From the NCBI GenBank assembly GCA_944359885.1, contig CALVTC010000010.1, positions 1 through 33,034 on the forward strand: a DNA stretch of 33,034 bases, in the 5' to 3' direction. Below, piece after piece: positions 17,249 to 24,466 of the stretch (its first letter is position 1; every line of letters begins with the position of its first letter). Made by a program: the position numbers and the translations under genes. This stretch comes from an uncultured Bacilli bacterium. Lineage in GTDB: Bacteria > Bacillota_I > Bacilli_A > RF39 > UBA660. Below the pieces are notes generated by a model. The model worked only from the letters and a program-made list of their open reading frames with translations. It was not told the origin of the DNA and made no database searches.

Positions 17249-17797
17249 GTGAAGTGTCCAAAGTGTGGTATGCCGTTGATGAAAGATAAAGTTCATAACT
17301 TTTGTCCTTATTGTGGTTATTTAGATGATGGGAAACAAATTAAGATGATAGTCGATCCAAAAGAGACAGATTTAGAGCTTCTTTTGGGTAATGATTTTCA
17401 TAAAATTACAACGAATAGTACTTGGCTTAGTTGTTTGCTGCTAGGACCATTATATTTTTGTTTACGAGGGTTTTTATTTTTAGGTGTTTTCCTTATGCCA
17501 ATCGAATGGCTATTCTGGGCCTTTATTATTAGCTTAGGAGATGTCTCTGTTTCTATTTTTTTATTTTTCTTTGCCTTTTGCTTCACAAGACTTATCTTTA
17601 TGACTTTTAGCAATATGATTTGTATTTTCTTTTATGAAAGGAAAATAAAAAAAATCAAGAAACAATTTCCTGATTGTTATCGAGAAAAATTAGAAGAGAT
17701 GGATTGTAGTGGGGATTTAGGTAATTTTATTTTAATTGTTATTATTGCCCTTATTATTATTGGCCTTTATCTATATTTATATACTTCTATTTCTTAG
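17249..17797 (+). CDS. Zinc-ribbon membrane protein, DUF2628-like
   Basis: A 182-residue protein. Residues 1-24 form a zinc ribbon with ligands C3, C6, C19 and C22 (CPKCGMPL and CPYCGY). A short cytoplasmic linker follows, then about four TM segments. The pattern WLSCLLLGPLYFCLRGF resembles the GPFYLxYRK-like core of DUF2628 proteins. The C-terminus ends in another TM segment (about 157-177). The start is GTG, preceded by GAGGTGG. The function is unknown. It is convergent with the RluB-like gene, with only 14 bp between the stops. Confidence 0.75.
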   Translation: MKCPKCGMPLMKDKVHNFCPYCGYLDDGKQIKMIVDPKETDLELLLGNDFHKITTNSTWLSCLLLGPLYFCLRGFLFLGVFLMPIEWLFWAFIISLGDVSVSIFLFFFAFCFTRLIFMTFSNMICIFFYERKIKKIKKQFPDCYREKLEEMDCSGDLGNFILIVIIALIIIGLYLYLYTSIS

Positions 17798-17811
17798 TAG
17801 CAAAGTAATAT

Positions 17812-18522
17812 TTACTTTAAAGCATATACTTTTGCTATTTCTTTTGGGGTTAGTTTTCTATATTCACCAGATTGTAGATCTTTTAAATTAAAGAAAGCAA
17901 CTTTTTCTCTTTTTAATTTTTCTACTTGAAATCCTACAGCATTAAACATTTTCTTTACTTGATGATTTTTTCCTTCATGAATGGTAATTTGAACCATAGA
18001 GGTATTTGTTTTTTCATTTATCTTTTTTAACTTTACTCTAGATGCAGATACTTTTGTTCCATCTATTTCTACTCCATCTTTTAATTGATTAATTTGTTCT
18101 CCTTTTATAATACCATTTAATTTTGCCATATATACTTTTTCTACTTTATTGCTGGGATGCATTAAAATATTAGCAAACTCCCCGTCATTGGTTAAAAGAA
18201 TTAATCCTGTTGTGTCATAGTCTAGTCTTCCTACTGGATATATTCTTGCGTTTGTAGGAATTAAATCTATTACAGTCTTTCTGTGATGCTCATCTTTTGT
18301 TGAAGTAATAACGCCTCTTGGCTTATTCAATATATAATATTCTTTCTGTTCTTTTTCAATTGGTTTGTTATTTACTTCTATTTTATCTTTGCTAGATACT
18401 TTTGTTCCTAGTTCTGTTATTATTTTTCCATTTACTTTTACTTTTCCTGAAGTTATTAATTCTTCTGCTTTTCTTCTAGATGCAATTCCACTTTCAGCAA
18501 TTACTTTTTGTAATCTTTCCAT
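17812..18522 (-). CDS. rluB: RsuA/RluB-family rRNA pseudouridine synthase
   Basis: A 236-residue RNA-modifying enzyme. Residues 1-48 form an S4 RNA-binding domain (RLQKVIAESGIASRRKAEELI), followed by the catalytic domain with YYILNKPRGVI (62-72) and the catalytic Asp D101 in GRLDYDTTGLILLT. The family isomerises specific uridines in 16S or 23S rRNA. The single-copy Gram-positive form acting on 23S rRNA is usually called RluB; RsuA cannot be excluded from sequence alone. The ribosome binding site is AGGTGAT, and an extended -10 (TGATACAAT) lies at 18570-18562. A short AAAGTAA/TTACTTT hairpin overlaps the stop, but it lacks a T run. Confidence 0.93.
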   Translation of the reverse strand: MERLQKVIAESGIASRRKAEELITSGKVKVNGKIITELGTKVSSKDKIEVNNKPIEKEQKEYYILNKPRGVITSTKDEHHRKTVIDLIPTNARIYPVGRLDYDTTGLILLTNDGEFANILMHPSNKVEKVYMAKLNGIIKGEQINQLKDGVEIDGTKVSASRVKLKKINEKTNTSMVQITIHEGKNHQVKKMFNAVGFQVEKLKREKVAFFNLKDLQSGEYRKLTPKEIAKVYALK

Positions 18523-18561
18523 ATTATCACCTGTTTCTTTCTTTTTGATGTATTTTTTATT

Positions 18562-18570
18562 ATTGTATCA
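18562..18570 (-). promoter_or_regulatory. Extended -10 of the RluB-like gene
   Basis: The minus strand reads TGATACAAT with no good -35, identical to the element of the ABC operon. Confidence 0.45.
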
Positions 18571-18625
18571 TAACTTTTGATAAATCGAGAATTTTATTCT
18601 ATGTATTTTCTTTTCTGATTTATTA

Positions 18626-18653
18626 CACCAATTTGGTCATTTTACATACATTA
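18626..18653 (+). promoter_or_regulatory. Sigma-K-like promoter of the coat-like gene
   Basis: CACC (18626-18629), a 15-bp spacer and CATACATTA (18645-18653). The -10 fits the late-mother-cell sigma-K pattern CATA-N3-TA exactly, and the -35 contains the AC core. The same arrangement precedes the cotZ-like pair. No convincing sigma-A promoter is seen here. The start would lie close to the GAGGAG site, giving a very short leader. Confidence 0.45.
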
Positions 18654-18671
18654 TCATAGAGGAGTTGAGTT

Positions 18672-18938
18672 ATGATGTATTCTAATAATTATGGTATTCC
18701 TGCTACTTATGAGACTCATGTATATGAAGGAGTTCCTTATACAACACCTGGAGTTAGTCCAACGAATGTTACAAACGATGGAGAAAGATTCTTCTTAGCG
18801 CCTTTTCTTGTAGGCGGACTTGCTGGAACTGCTTTAGGATATGGTATTGCCAATAATAATCGTCCACCTTATCCAATGTATCCACCTATGATGATTCCTA
18901 GTCCATATCCAGTTTATACAACGAACTATTATTATTAA
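18672..18938 (+). CDS. Small Tyr/Pro-rich spore-coat-like protein
   Basis: An 88-residue protein. A polar N-terminus (SNNYGIPATYETHVYEG) is followed by a Gly-rich hydrophobic segment (FFLAPFLVGGLAGTALGYGI) and a tail dominated by Pro, Tyr and Met that ends in YYY. Small proteins of this composition, with a PFLxGGLAG-like core, are common among spore coat or surface proteins in Bacilli. This is a resemblance of composition, not a family match. It has two adjacent ATG codons; the first (18672) lies 7 nt after GAGGAG. A sigma-K-like promoter is placed directly upstream and a terminator directly downstream. It neighbours the KinB-like kinase convergently. Confidence 0.7.
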   Translation: MMYSNNYGIPATYETHVYEGVPYTTPGVSPTNVTNDGERFFLAPFLVGGLAGTALGYGIANNNRPPYPMYPPMMIPSPYPVYTTNYYY

Positions 18939-18940
18939 TA

Positions 18941-18970
18941 GGCTAAGACTTATGTCTTAGTTTTATTTTA
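18941..18970. terminator. Bidirectional terminator between the coat-like gene and the kinase gene
   Basis: A 7-bp perfect stem CTAAGAC/GTCTTAG (18943-18949 and 18954-18960) with a TTAT loop and a T-rich tail on the plus strand. On the minus strand it follows the kinase stop codon, with a weaker tail. Confidence 0.75.
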
Positions 18971-20198
18971 TTGGTAAAAGAATTGTTACTTTTGTACCTC
19001 GTCCTACTTTTGACTGATAATGAATACTTCCGTGATGTTGTTCAATAATTTCTTTTGATAAAGCAACACCTAGACCTGTACCATGTTCTTTGGTTGTATA
19101 AAAGATTTTATAGATTTTTTCTAGATTTTCTTTGGAAATTCCTGTTCCCGTATCTTCGATTTTTATTTGAATTTCATCTTTTATTCTCTTTATTGTCGTA
19201 GTTATTTTTAGTGGTTTTTCTTCTTGTTTTGCTTCGATTGCATTTTTTATTAAATTGATTAAGACTTGTTTCATTCTATTATAATCTAGATTAGCGTATA
19301 ATTCTTCTTCTTTAATAATAAAGCTACTCTCTACTTCTTTTTCTTTTAACAACGGAGCTAGTGTTTCTTCTATATCTTCTAATAACATAACTAAATCTAC
19401 TTCATCTTTTTCAATTTGTAATTTACCATAATCTGAAAAATCATTAATAATTAATAGAGTACGATTAATTTCTTCTTTGATAATGGGAAGGTATCTTTCC
19501 AATTTCTTTTTATTCTTGATATCTAACATTTCTAAATATCCTTTGCATACAGCAATAGGATTTTTTATTTCGTGTGTTAATTTAAATAATGCTAGTTTTA
19601 GACCTTTTTCTTTTTCTAATTCTTTTACTGCCTTATTTTTTTCAATAATTTTATCTCCCTCACTTAATAACCATAAAATTGCACTCATCGTTAAAATAAA
19701 TAGTAATAATACAAATAATAAATAAAGTAATGTAATTAATCTTGGAGTAGAAGATGTTCCTTTTAAGCATAAAAAGCAAGCGATTAAAAAAGATTTGATA
19801 CTAATAAATCCATTTAATAACGTATGTTTCATTGACTCTTTTTTTAACATGTAGAAGTATATAATCAAATAAATACTATACTCTATCATGCCATAAATAA
19901 TAGGAGTTCCTAGCACTAGATAATAGTAATAAATTGTTATACCCGATAGTATTATTACTAGCAGACTTCTTTTCTTCATAAAAGCAATTAAAAGTGGAAA
20001 GTTAATAAAGATTAGACTTGCCAGTGAATTTTTTTCGGTAGTATATCTAATAATTAAAAACATAGAAGAAAATATAGCTGTATCAAAAACTAAATTTTCT
20101 TCCTTGATATCATTTCTATAATTGATATAGATAGCGTAGACTAAGAAGGAAAATAAAAGAAAAATTAAATTTACAATTAAAGATTCAAAAATCGACAT
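18963..20198 (-). CDS. KinB-like orphan sensor histidine kinase
   Basis: A membrane histidine kinase of 411 residues. The N-terminal half has about six TM segments without an extracellular sensor domain. The catalytic half has the H-box LTHEIKNPIAVCKGYLEML (phosphoacceptor His at residue 209 from this start), an N-box NLIKNAIEA, the G1 box DTGTGI and the G2 box GTGLG. The multi-TM input, total length and H-box sequence (HExxNPxxVxKG) resemble Bacillus KinB, which feeds the sporulation phosphorelay. No response regulator is adjacent, as for the phosphorelay kinases. I chose ATG 20198, which has GGTGA 5 nt upstream; TTG 20210 is possible but has no site. Spo0A-box-like repeats lie 34-60 bp upstream. 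The KinB assignment is by resemblance only. Confidence 0.85.
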   Translation of the reverse strand: MSIFESLIVNLIFLLFSFLVYAIYINYRNDIKEENLVFDTAIFSSMFLIIRYTTEKNSLASLIFINFPLLIAFMKKRSLLVIILSGITIYYYYLVLGTPIIYGMIEYSIYLIIYFYMLKKESMKHTLLNGFISIKSFLIACFLCLKGTSSTPRLITLLYLLFVLLLFILTMSAILWLLSEGDKIIEKNKAVKELEKEKGLKLALFKLTHEIKNPIAVCKGYLEMLDIKNKKKLERYLPIIKEEINRTLLIINDFSDYGKLQIEKDEVDLVMLLEDIEETLAPLLKEKEVESSFIIKEEELYANLDYNRMKQVLINLIKNAIEAKQEEKPLKITTTIKRIKDEIQIKIEDTGTGISKENLEKIYKIFYTTKEHGTGLGVALSKEIIEQHHGSIHYQSKVGRGTKVTILLPIK

Positions 20199-20231
20199 AA
20201 TTATCACCAAATTTAGTTTATTCTTTTTTAC

Positions 20232-20258
20232 TGTCGAATCTTGTCGATTTTTGTCTTC
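20232..20258 (+). promoter_or_regulatory. Tandem Spo0A-box-like repeats at 10-bp spacing
   Basis: TGTCGAA (20232-20238), TGTCGAT (20242-20248) and a weak TGTCTTC (20252-20258) are spaced exactly 10 bp apart on the plus strand. TGTCGAA is the 0A-box consensus bound by phosphorylated Spo0A. Boxes on one face of the helix are typical of real Spo0A sites. They lie between the kinase gene and the XRE regulator gene. I could not place a convincing promoter for either gene relative to them. Confidence 0.55.
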
Positions 20259-20338
20259 TTGTAAGCTAAAATAATGTTCACTATCTGTTTACATACTATT
20301 TTTTCACTTTGTTTCATAATGAATTTATGGTGGTTGCA

Positions 20339-20587
20339 ATGTATGAAGTAAATATTTATGAACAGGTCGCTAGAAATATTAAAAAATACCGAAAAGAAGC
20401 TGGCCTAACCCAGGCTCAATTAGCAGAAGCAATTGGTGTTTCCCATGAATTTATTAGAAGAATTGAATCAAAGAAAGGGAAAAAGACATTTTCTTTTCAA
20501 ACAATTTGGAATATTTCTAGAGCATTACATGTCAGCTTGGATAAGTTGACAGAAATTGATCCTGATGAATTTAAAAAAGAAATTTAA
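20339..20587 (+). CDS. Small XRE-family transcriptional regulator
   Basis: An 82-residue DNA-binding protein consisting of almost nothing but one HTH_3 domain: YEQVARNIKKYRKEAGLTQAQLAEAIGVSHEFIRRIES, then FSFQTIWNISRALHVSLDKLTE. The recognition helix is around VSHEFIRRIES. It has no sensor or oligomerisation domain. I chose ATG 20339 because GGTGG lies 5 nt upstream; longer starts at TTG 20309 or ATG 20327 are possible. It is divergent from the KinB-like kinase and shares its upstream region with the Spo0A-box-like repeats. Its target is unknown. Confidence 0.88.
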   Translation: MYEVNIYEQVARNIKKYRKEAGLTQAQLAEAIGVSHEFIRRIESKKGKKTFSFQTIWNISRALHVSLDKLTEIDPDEFKKEI

Positions 20588-21508
20588 TTACATCTTCGAT
20601 ATAGGAGATGTTTTTTTTGTTAAGAATTTTACTTTATCTTCTTCTACAAAATGATAGTTGGAATTTTCAATATATTCTGGGATTGGTTCTTCTACTTTTT
20701 GCCAAGATATCTTATCTTCTTTTGTTGTTAAAGAATAGTATTCCACTTCATTTTCATCTTTTGGTACTTGATACAAGAGATTTACCTTTTTATTTTCATT
20801 ATCATACAATACTAATCTTTTAAAATTTAAAGACTTCGCATCTTGATTCATTGTCTGTTTAATAGTTAATAAGAACAAGTCATTCGTTTCTTTTATACCT
20901 AGTGTTGAAAAATTTGTAGTATCTATAAAGAAATGAAATAACCTATTTGTAGTGATATTACTTTTTTCTTCTATTAATTCGTCTCTTACTAAGTGAAGAT
21001 ATTTTAAATATAAATTTTGTTTTGTATAATTTATATCATACATAGCTTTTTCTAATAAATATTCTCCATCATCTTCTCGTGTATAGATTTTTAAACCTCG
21101 AAATGGTAATCCCTTTTTTACATTTAGAAAATCATCTGTTCCATCAATAGGATCTACTTCAATTGTGGTACCATCCATTAACTGAGTGATAGAGTAACAA
21201 TGTGATAGTTCTCCATATGGCATGCTAATGTCATAATCCTCTTCTTTCGTAAGCAAACTATTTACGATATTACAATAAATATCACTAAAACTAGTACAAA
21301 CTACTTTTATATCTTCTAAATTTTCTATATCCAATTTACGTTCATATATTTCTATTTGTAATGGTTGGTCATCTATTGCCCAGTACCAACGGCAATCATA
21401 CTGAAAGACTTCACATAATTTTTTATAAATATATACTATTTTCCCTATCGTATCTAAATTTTGATAATTATTTTCTAATTTGCTTTTTAATATTTCTTTT
21501 AAATTCAT
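20588..21508 (-). CDS. Transglutaminase-fold cysteine enzyme, cytoplasmic
   Basis: A 306-residue protein without signal peptide or TM segment. A papain/transglutaminase-like triad can be read in order: C71 in VVCTSFSDIY, H103 in LSHCYSITQL and D119 in TIEVDPIDG, each followed by a plausible strand. Spacing between Cys, His and Asp fits the transglutaminase-like core, which includes proteases and amidases as well as cross-linking enzymes. The C-terminal half (about 165-306) has no recognised domain. The gene abuts the XRE gene tail to tail with no base between the stop codons. Its promoter is an extended -10 (21540-21532), and a CCCC/GGGG hairpin covers the ribosome binding site. The substrate is unknown. 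Confidence 0.65.
   Translation of the reverse strand: MNLKEILKSKLENNYQNLDTIGKIVYIYKKLCEVFQYDCRWYWAIDDQPLQIEIYERKLDIENLEDIKVVCTSFSDIYCNIVNSLLTKEEDYDISMPYGELSHCYSITQLMDGTTIEVDPIDGTDDFLNVKKGLPFRGLKIYTREDDGEYLLEKAMYDINYTKQNLYLKYLHLVRDELIEEKSNITTNRLFHFFIDTTNFSTLGIKETNDLFLLTIKQTMNQDAKSLNFKRLVLYDNENKKVNLLYQVPKDENEVEYYSLTTKEDKISWQKVEEPIPEYIENSNYHFVEEDKVKFLTKKTSPISKM
20590..20618 (+). terminator. Terminator of the XRE gene inside the convergent gene
   Basis: The stem ACATCT/AGATGT (20590-20595 and 20606-20611), followed by eight T residues, lies within the 3' coding end of the transglutaminase-fold gene. Confidence 0.65.
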
Positions 21509-21516
21509 ATAACCAT

Positions 21517-21528
21517 CCCCTTTTGGGG
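21517..21528 (-). promoter_or_regulatory. CCCC/GGGG hairpin covering the ribosome binding site
   Basis: CCCCTTTTGGGG is a perfect palindrome. On the mRNA it forms CCCC-AAAA-GGGG, with the GGGG arm being the Shine-Dalgarno region of the transglutaminase-fold gene. The predicted transcript start lies next to it. Confidence 0.5.
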
Positions 21529-21531
21529 CTT

Positions 21532-21540
21532 ATTATAACA
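21532..21540 (-). promoter_or_regulatory. Extended -10 of the transglutaminase-fold gene
   Basis: The minus strand reads TGTTATAAT, a perfect -10 with a TGn extension. The -35 (TGGTAA) is weak at 17 bp. Confidence 0.6.
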
Positions 21541-21584
21541 CAATGTTTATATTTTTACCAGAAAAAAGCACATATTACTATGCA

Positions 21585-21896
21585 CTATTTCAATCCATCA
21601 ATATATTTTTTTAGTTGTTTTGAGTCTGGTCCTAAGATAATTTTTAATTGATTATCAATTTCTACAATTCCTTTAGCACCAAGTTTTTGAATTCCTTCTT
21701 TGTTAGCTTTTGTAACATCTTTTAGTGTAACTTTAAAACGAGAAAGATTGGTTTCTGTTTCAATAATATTGTCTTTCCCACCAAGTAATTCTACTAATTT
21801 ATTAAAATCTAAGTTAGCATCTTTTTTGGTTGCTTTTAAAATTGCAAGTAAGATAATTACTAAAACAACAATAATTATTATATATTGTATATTCAT
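21585..21896 (-). CDS. Membrane-anchored PTS EIIB-like domain lacking the phosphocysteine
   Basis: A 103-residue protein. Residues 4-21 form one TM segment. Residues 29-103 match the glucose-type EIIB domain: LVELLGGKDNI, then SRFKVTLKDVTKANKEGIQKLGAKGIVEI, then LKIILGPDS. In active EIIB proteins a Cys in the CxTRLR motif carries the phosphate. Here the motif reads NLSRFK, with Asn50 at the Cys position, so phosphotransfer is not expected. It has no EIIC or EIIA partner in the window. A regulatory or structural role is inferred. The ribosome binding site is weak (GGTGA). It lies just downstream of the second type VII operon but is separated from it by a terminator. Confidence 0.75.
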   Translation of the reverse strand: MNIQYIIIIVVLVIILLAILKATKKDANLDFNKLVELLGGKDNIIETETNLSRFKVTLKDVTKANKEGIQKLGAKGIVEIDNQLKIILGPDSKQLKKYIDGLK

Positions 21897-21941
21897 ATTT
21901 ATTCACCATAATTATTATACTATATATTTATAAAAAAGAAA

Positions 21942-21973
21942 ACTAAAAAAACAGAATGATTCTCACTCTGTTT
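21942..21973 (-). terminator. Terminator of type VII operon B
   Basis: An 11-bp stem with one G-U pair (21949-21959 and 21963-21973) and a 3-nt loop is followed by seven T residues on the minus strand. It overlaps the TGA stop of the DUF4176 gene. Confidence 0.8.
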
Positions 21974-22292
21974 CTAGGGCCTCTATTTGAAATCTTGGTT
22001 CTTTTTTTTCTTGATTTTGTTCTTTTTTGCTGGTTAGTGTTACTACTCTATCTAGGAAGTTATTAGCTTCTTCATCTTGATAACCTGAGAAATATACTTC
22101 TTTTATTTGGTTATGGTTAAAGACACAGGTGATATCAGAGCGGAGAACTCCTTCAGGAAAAACACATCCGCAGTAATCATACATCTTGTTTGGATTTTCT
22201 GGTGTCTTCATGCAATATCCTATAATCATTACCTTCTTTGTACCACCATTTAAAAGTACAACACTACCTAATGGTAAAACTTTTTTATCCAT
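21963..22292 (-). CDS. DUF4176 protein, last gene of type VII operon B
   Basis: A 109-residue small soluble protein of the DUF4176 family, which occurs in type VIIb secretion (LXG/ESX) loci; some members are thought to help target substrates. The family pattern is clear: LPLGSVVLLNGGTKKVMIIGY (7-27), YDYCGCVFPEG (39-49), FNHNQIKEVYFSGYQDEE (59-76). The C-terminus is charged and variable. It starts 18 bp after the large surface protein gene and ends in TGA, which shows that TGA is a stop codon here. It is a paralogue of the DUF4176 gene at 25254-25595, in the same position of the other operon. Confidence 0.88.
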   Translation of the reverse strand: MDKKVLPLGSVVLLNGGTKKVMIIGYCMKTPENPNKMYDYCGCVFPEGVLRSDITCVFNHNQIKEVYFSGYQDEEANNFLDRVVTLTSKKEQNQEKKEPRFQIEALETE

Positions 22293-22310
22293 TTTCTAAC
22301 CTCTTTTCCT

Positions 22311-23849
22311 TTATTCTAGTTCTTCTTTTTGATTTGAAATCTCTGGCATACCTTCTTCTATCTTTAGATCTTTTGGAGCTTCATCTAATACTAACTTATT
22401 TACATTACCAGCTTTATAACTTTTATCTGGGCTAGTATCTTCTTGATAGTTTCCAAGATATGAGAATGAGTCTTCTCCTTCTGAATTTTCATCTTCGTAT
22501 GTATTTTCTTTTTGTTTTTTATCTTTTATGTATTTTGCTCCAGCTACTGCAGCAGCTCCTGCGGCACCAACTCCTAAGACAATTGGAATAACATTTCCTC
22601 CATCATCTGTTGTTGTGGTTGTATTACTTGTTTCTGTTTCTTTATCAATACTAATTACATCTAAAGTCTCTCCACTATTATCTTTGATACCAGCATCACT
22701 ATCTGGTGCAGATGGTGTCGTAGTTGCAGCATTCTCATTGTTACTTGGAGTAGATGGGGTAACACCGTTATTACTATTTTGGTTATTGTATGAAGTGTTA
22801 TATCCACCATTATTAGTGTTCGTTTGTGAAGATGGTGGTGTTTCTTGGTTCGTATTTCCAGTTGTGTTATTTCCCTGTTGATTATTTGTATCTGGATCTG
22901 GTGTTGGTTTTACTGTTTCATCTTTATCAGCGTTTGTATTATCATCACCAGTATTATTATCATCTGTATTATTATTGTTCGTGTTGTTATTACCACTAGT
23001 ATTGTTATTTTCTCCAGTATTATTTGACTCATTATTTCCAGTACTTGGTTCCTCACTTGGTGTAGGATCTTTACTTGGCGTTTGTGTTTGTGGTGGCTCT
23101 TGTTCGGTTGATGATTCTACTTTGTTCTGAGTTTGTTGCTCAGGAGTATTAGTTGTTGTATTGGATTCTGGTGTTTCTACTCTATAAGAGTAATTGTTTG
23201 TTGCTGGTTGTTGATGATTTGTAGTAGTCGTTGCTGTAGAGGGTGATGTATTCTGTTGAGGAGGATCTTGTTGTACTTGTTCTTCTTCTGGTGCCATTAT
23301 ATTTTGTACCATAGATATTAATGATACCATCGTTCCCTTCACCGCAGTACCTCCAGTTGATTTTACTAGGCCATCCATCCATTCTTTTGTTTTATCATCG
23401 TATGCTTCTCCGTTAACAGATGAGATAAATCCTTCTATTTCTTCTGCATTTGTATGGAATTCGATATCACTCTGCTTGTGACTTACGTACATTTCACTTA
23501 ATTTATTTTCACCTTCTAGTCCAAGGATCTCATCAATTTTTGTTAGACCTGATAATACTTCTCCGCCTACACCAATATCAATATTCTCCCAGGTTTCTCC
23601 AATTTTTTTAACTTGAACCATGAATTCTCTATATGCTGTATTATTTTTAGATAACGCCGCCCAGTCACGATGTTTTGCAATGATACTATCTAGATAACCG
23701 TCATGTTTTTTACTTTCTTTTTTTAAATCATCATTTACTAAGTCCTGAATAATTAACCATTCATTATCTTTTTCCGAAGGAGCACATTCTTCTAATACTG
23801 TAGCAGATTGTTTTATTCTTTCATAATCAACATTACCAATGATTGCCAT
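22311..23849 (-). CDS. Type VII-associated surface protein B with TM and conserved tail
   Basis: A 512-residue protein with no signal peptide. Residues 1-190 are a mostly helical domain (with DWAALSKNN and ETWENIDIGVGGEV) that I do not recognise. Residues 190-385 are a low-complexity Thr/Asn/Pro/Gln/Glu linker. The pre-membrane motif IKDNSGETLDVISIDK (388-403) follows, then a Gly/Ala-rich TM segment (about 419-440) and a basic stop (KDKKQK). An acidic cytoplasmic tail carries YKAGNVNKLVLD (478-489). Basic residues after the TM place the tail inside and the N-terminus outside. With no signal peptide, export by the type VII system is the obvious route. The whole C-terminal module recurs in the protein at 25606-28563. 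The TAGGAGG site overlaps the stop of the gene before it. Confidence 0.75.
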   Translation of the reverse strand: MAIIGNVDYERIKQSATVLEECAPSEKDNEWLIIQDLVNDDLKKESKKHDGYLDSIIAKHRDWAALSKNNTAYREFMVQVKKIGETWENIDIGVGGEVLSGLTKIDEILGLEGENKLSEMYVSHKQSDIEFHTNAEEIEGFISSVNGEAYDDKTKEWMDGLVKSTGGTAVKGTMVSLISMVQNIMAPEEEQVQQDPPQQNTSPSTATTTTNHQQPATNNYSYRVETPESNTTTNTPEQQTQNKVESSTEQEPPQTQTPSKDPTPSEEPSTGNNESNNTGENNNTSGNNNTNNNNTDDNNTGDDNTNADKDETVKPTPDPDTNNQQGNNTTGNTNQETPPSSQTNTNNGGYNTSYNNQNSNNGVTPSTPSNNENAATTTPSAPDSDAGIKDNSGETLDVISIDKETETSNTTTTTDDGGNVIPIVLGVGAAGAAAVAGAKYIKDKKQKENTYEDENSEGEDSFSYLGNYQEDTSPDKSYKAGNVNKLVLDEAPKDLKIEEGMPEISNQKEELE

Positions 23850-23860
23850 GTTTCTTCCTC

Positions 23861-24379
23861 CTAAACTTTTCCTAATTCAATATTTACTTGTTCTAGTTTT
23901 GGTTCTAATGCCGTAATTGATTCTTGCGTTGTTTCTGCATACTGGCGATAATCAGCAGCAGTACTATATCGATCATAATATACACCTTGATTTTCTGCCA
24001 TTTTTGCTGCTTGTTCTAGAAAGTACTCTTTGGATGCTTTTAGTGCTTCTAGTTGTGCTTTTATTGCTGATTGTAACTTTAATAATTGTTCTCTTCTTTT
24101 TTCGGTTGCGGCAGTTTCTACTTCTTTTTCAAAGTTTACAAATTCTGTTAATTTTGATTCATAGGCAGTCATAATTTCTTGTGCTTTATTATACAGTGGA
24201 CTTACTCCGTCAAATATTAAGGCTTGTTTCGATAAACCACCTAAGGTCATCTCTAACTCTAAAGCGTCAATTCTTGGTTCTAATAGATTTTTTAGTCTTG
24301 AGTTGGCATCCCGAACCATTCCGACAGCATTTTCTACATTAACAAGTTCTGATATTTCTGTTTTCCAAGTGATTTTCAT
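23861..24379 (-). CDS. Helical protein of type VII operon B
   Basis: A 172-residue protein predicted to be almost fully alpha-helical, with heptad-like stretches (VNFEKEVETAATEKRREQLL, AIKAQLEALKASKEYFLEQA). It has no signal peptide and no TM segment. I recognise no family. It lies between the two WXG100-size genes and the surface protein gene, the same slot as the 132-residue protein in operon A, although the two share little obvious sequence. A chaperone or targeting partner for the downstream surface protein is an inference from the LXG-operon plan. An 87-bp spacer with two hairpins precedes it; a GGAGG site lies upstream of the ATG. Confidence 0.75.
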   Translation of the reverse strand: MKITWKTEISELVNVENAVGMVRDANSRLKNLLEPRIDALELEMTLGGLSKQALIFDGVSPLYNKAQEIMTAYESKLTEFVNFEKEVETAATEKRREQLLKLQSAIKAQLEALKASKEYFLEQAAKMAENQGVYYDRYSTAADYRQYAETTQESITALEPKLEQVNIELGKV

Positions 24380-24418
24380 AATCGGTTATCCTCCTTTTAC
24401 TTCAATGCGTTGCAAAAG

Positions 24419-24462
24419 CAAAGACAATCTTTGACTTTGCAATACACTGAAGTAGTGTATTG
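24419..24462. promoter_or_regulatory. Double hairpin between WXG and helical genes, operon B
   Basis: CAATACACT/AGTGTATTG (24440-24448 and 24454-24462) and CAAAGA/TCTTTG (24419-24424 and 24428-24433). On the minus (sense) strand no T run follows, so it is not a standard terminator for the operon. On the plus strand the larger hairpin ends in TTTTTT. Operon A has the same arrangement at 29002-29055. Confidence 0.65.
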
Positions 24463-24466
24463 TTTT

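Noticed and set aside
17802-17818. AAAGTAA/TTACTTT hairpin between the convergent zinc-ribbon and RluB-like genes
   Set aside because: Seven A-T-rich pairs with no T run in either direction; not convincing as a terminator.
21963-21965. Mycoplasma-type code (TGA as Trp)
   Set aside because: The DUF4176 gene ends in TGA inside its terminator hairpin at the expected family length, and Trp is encoded by TGG elsewhere.
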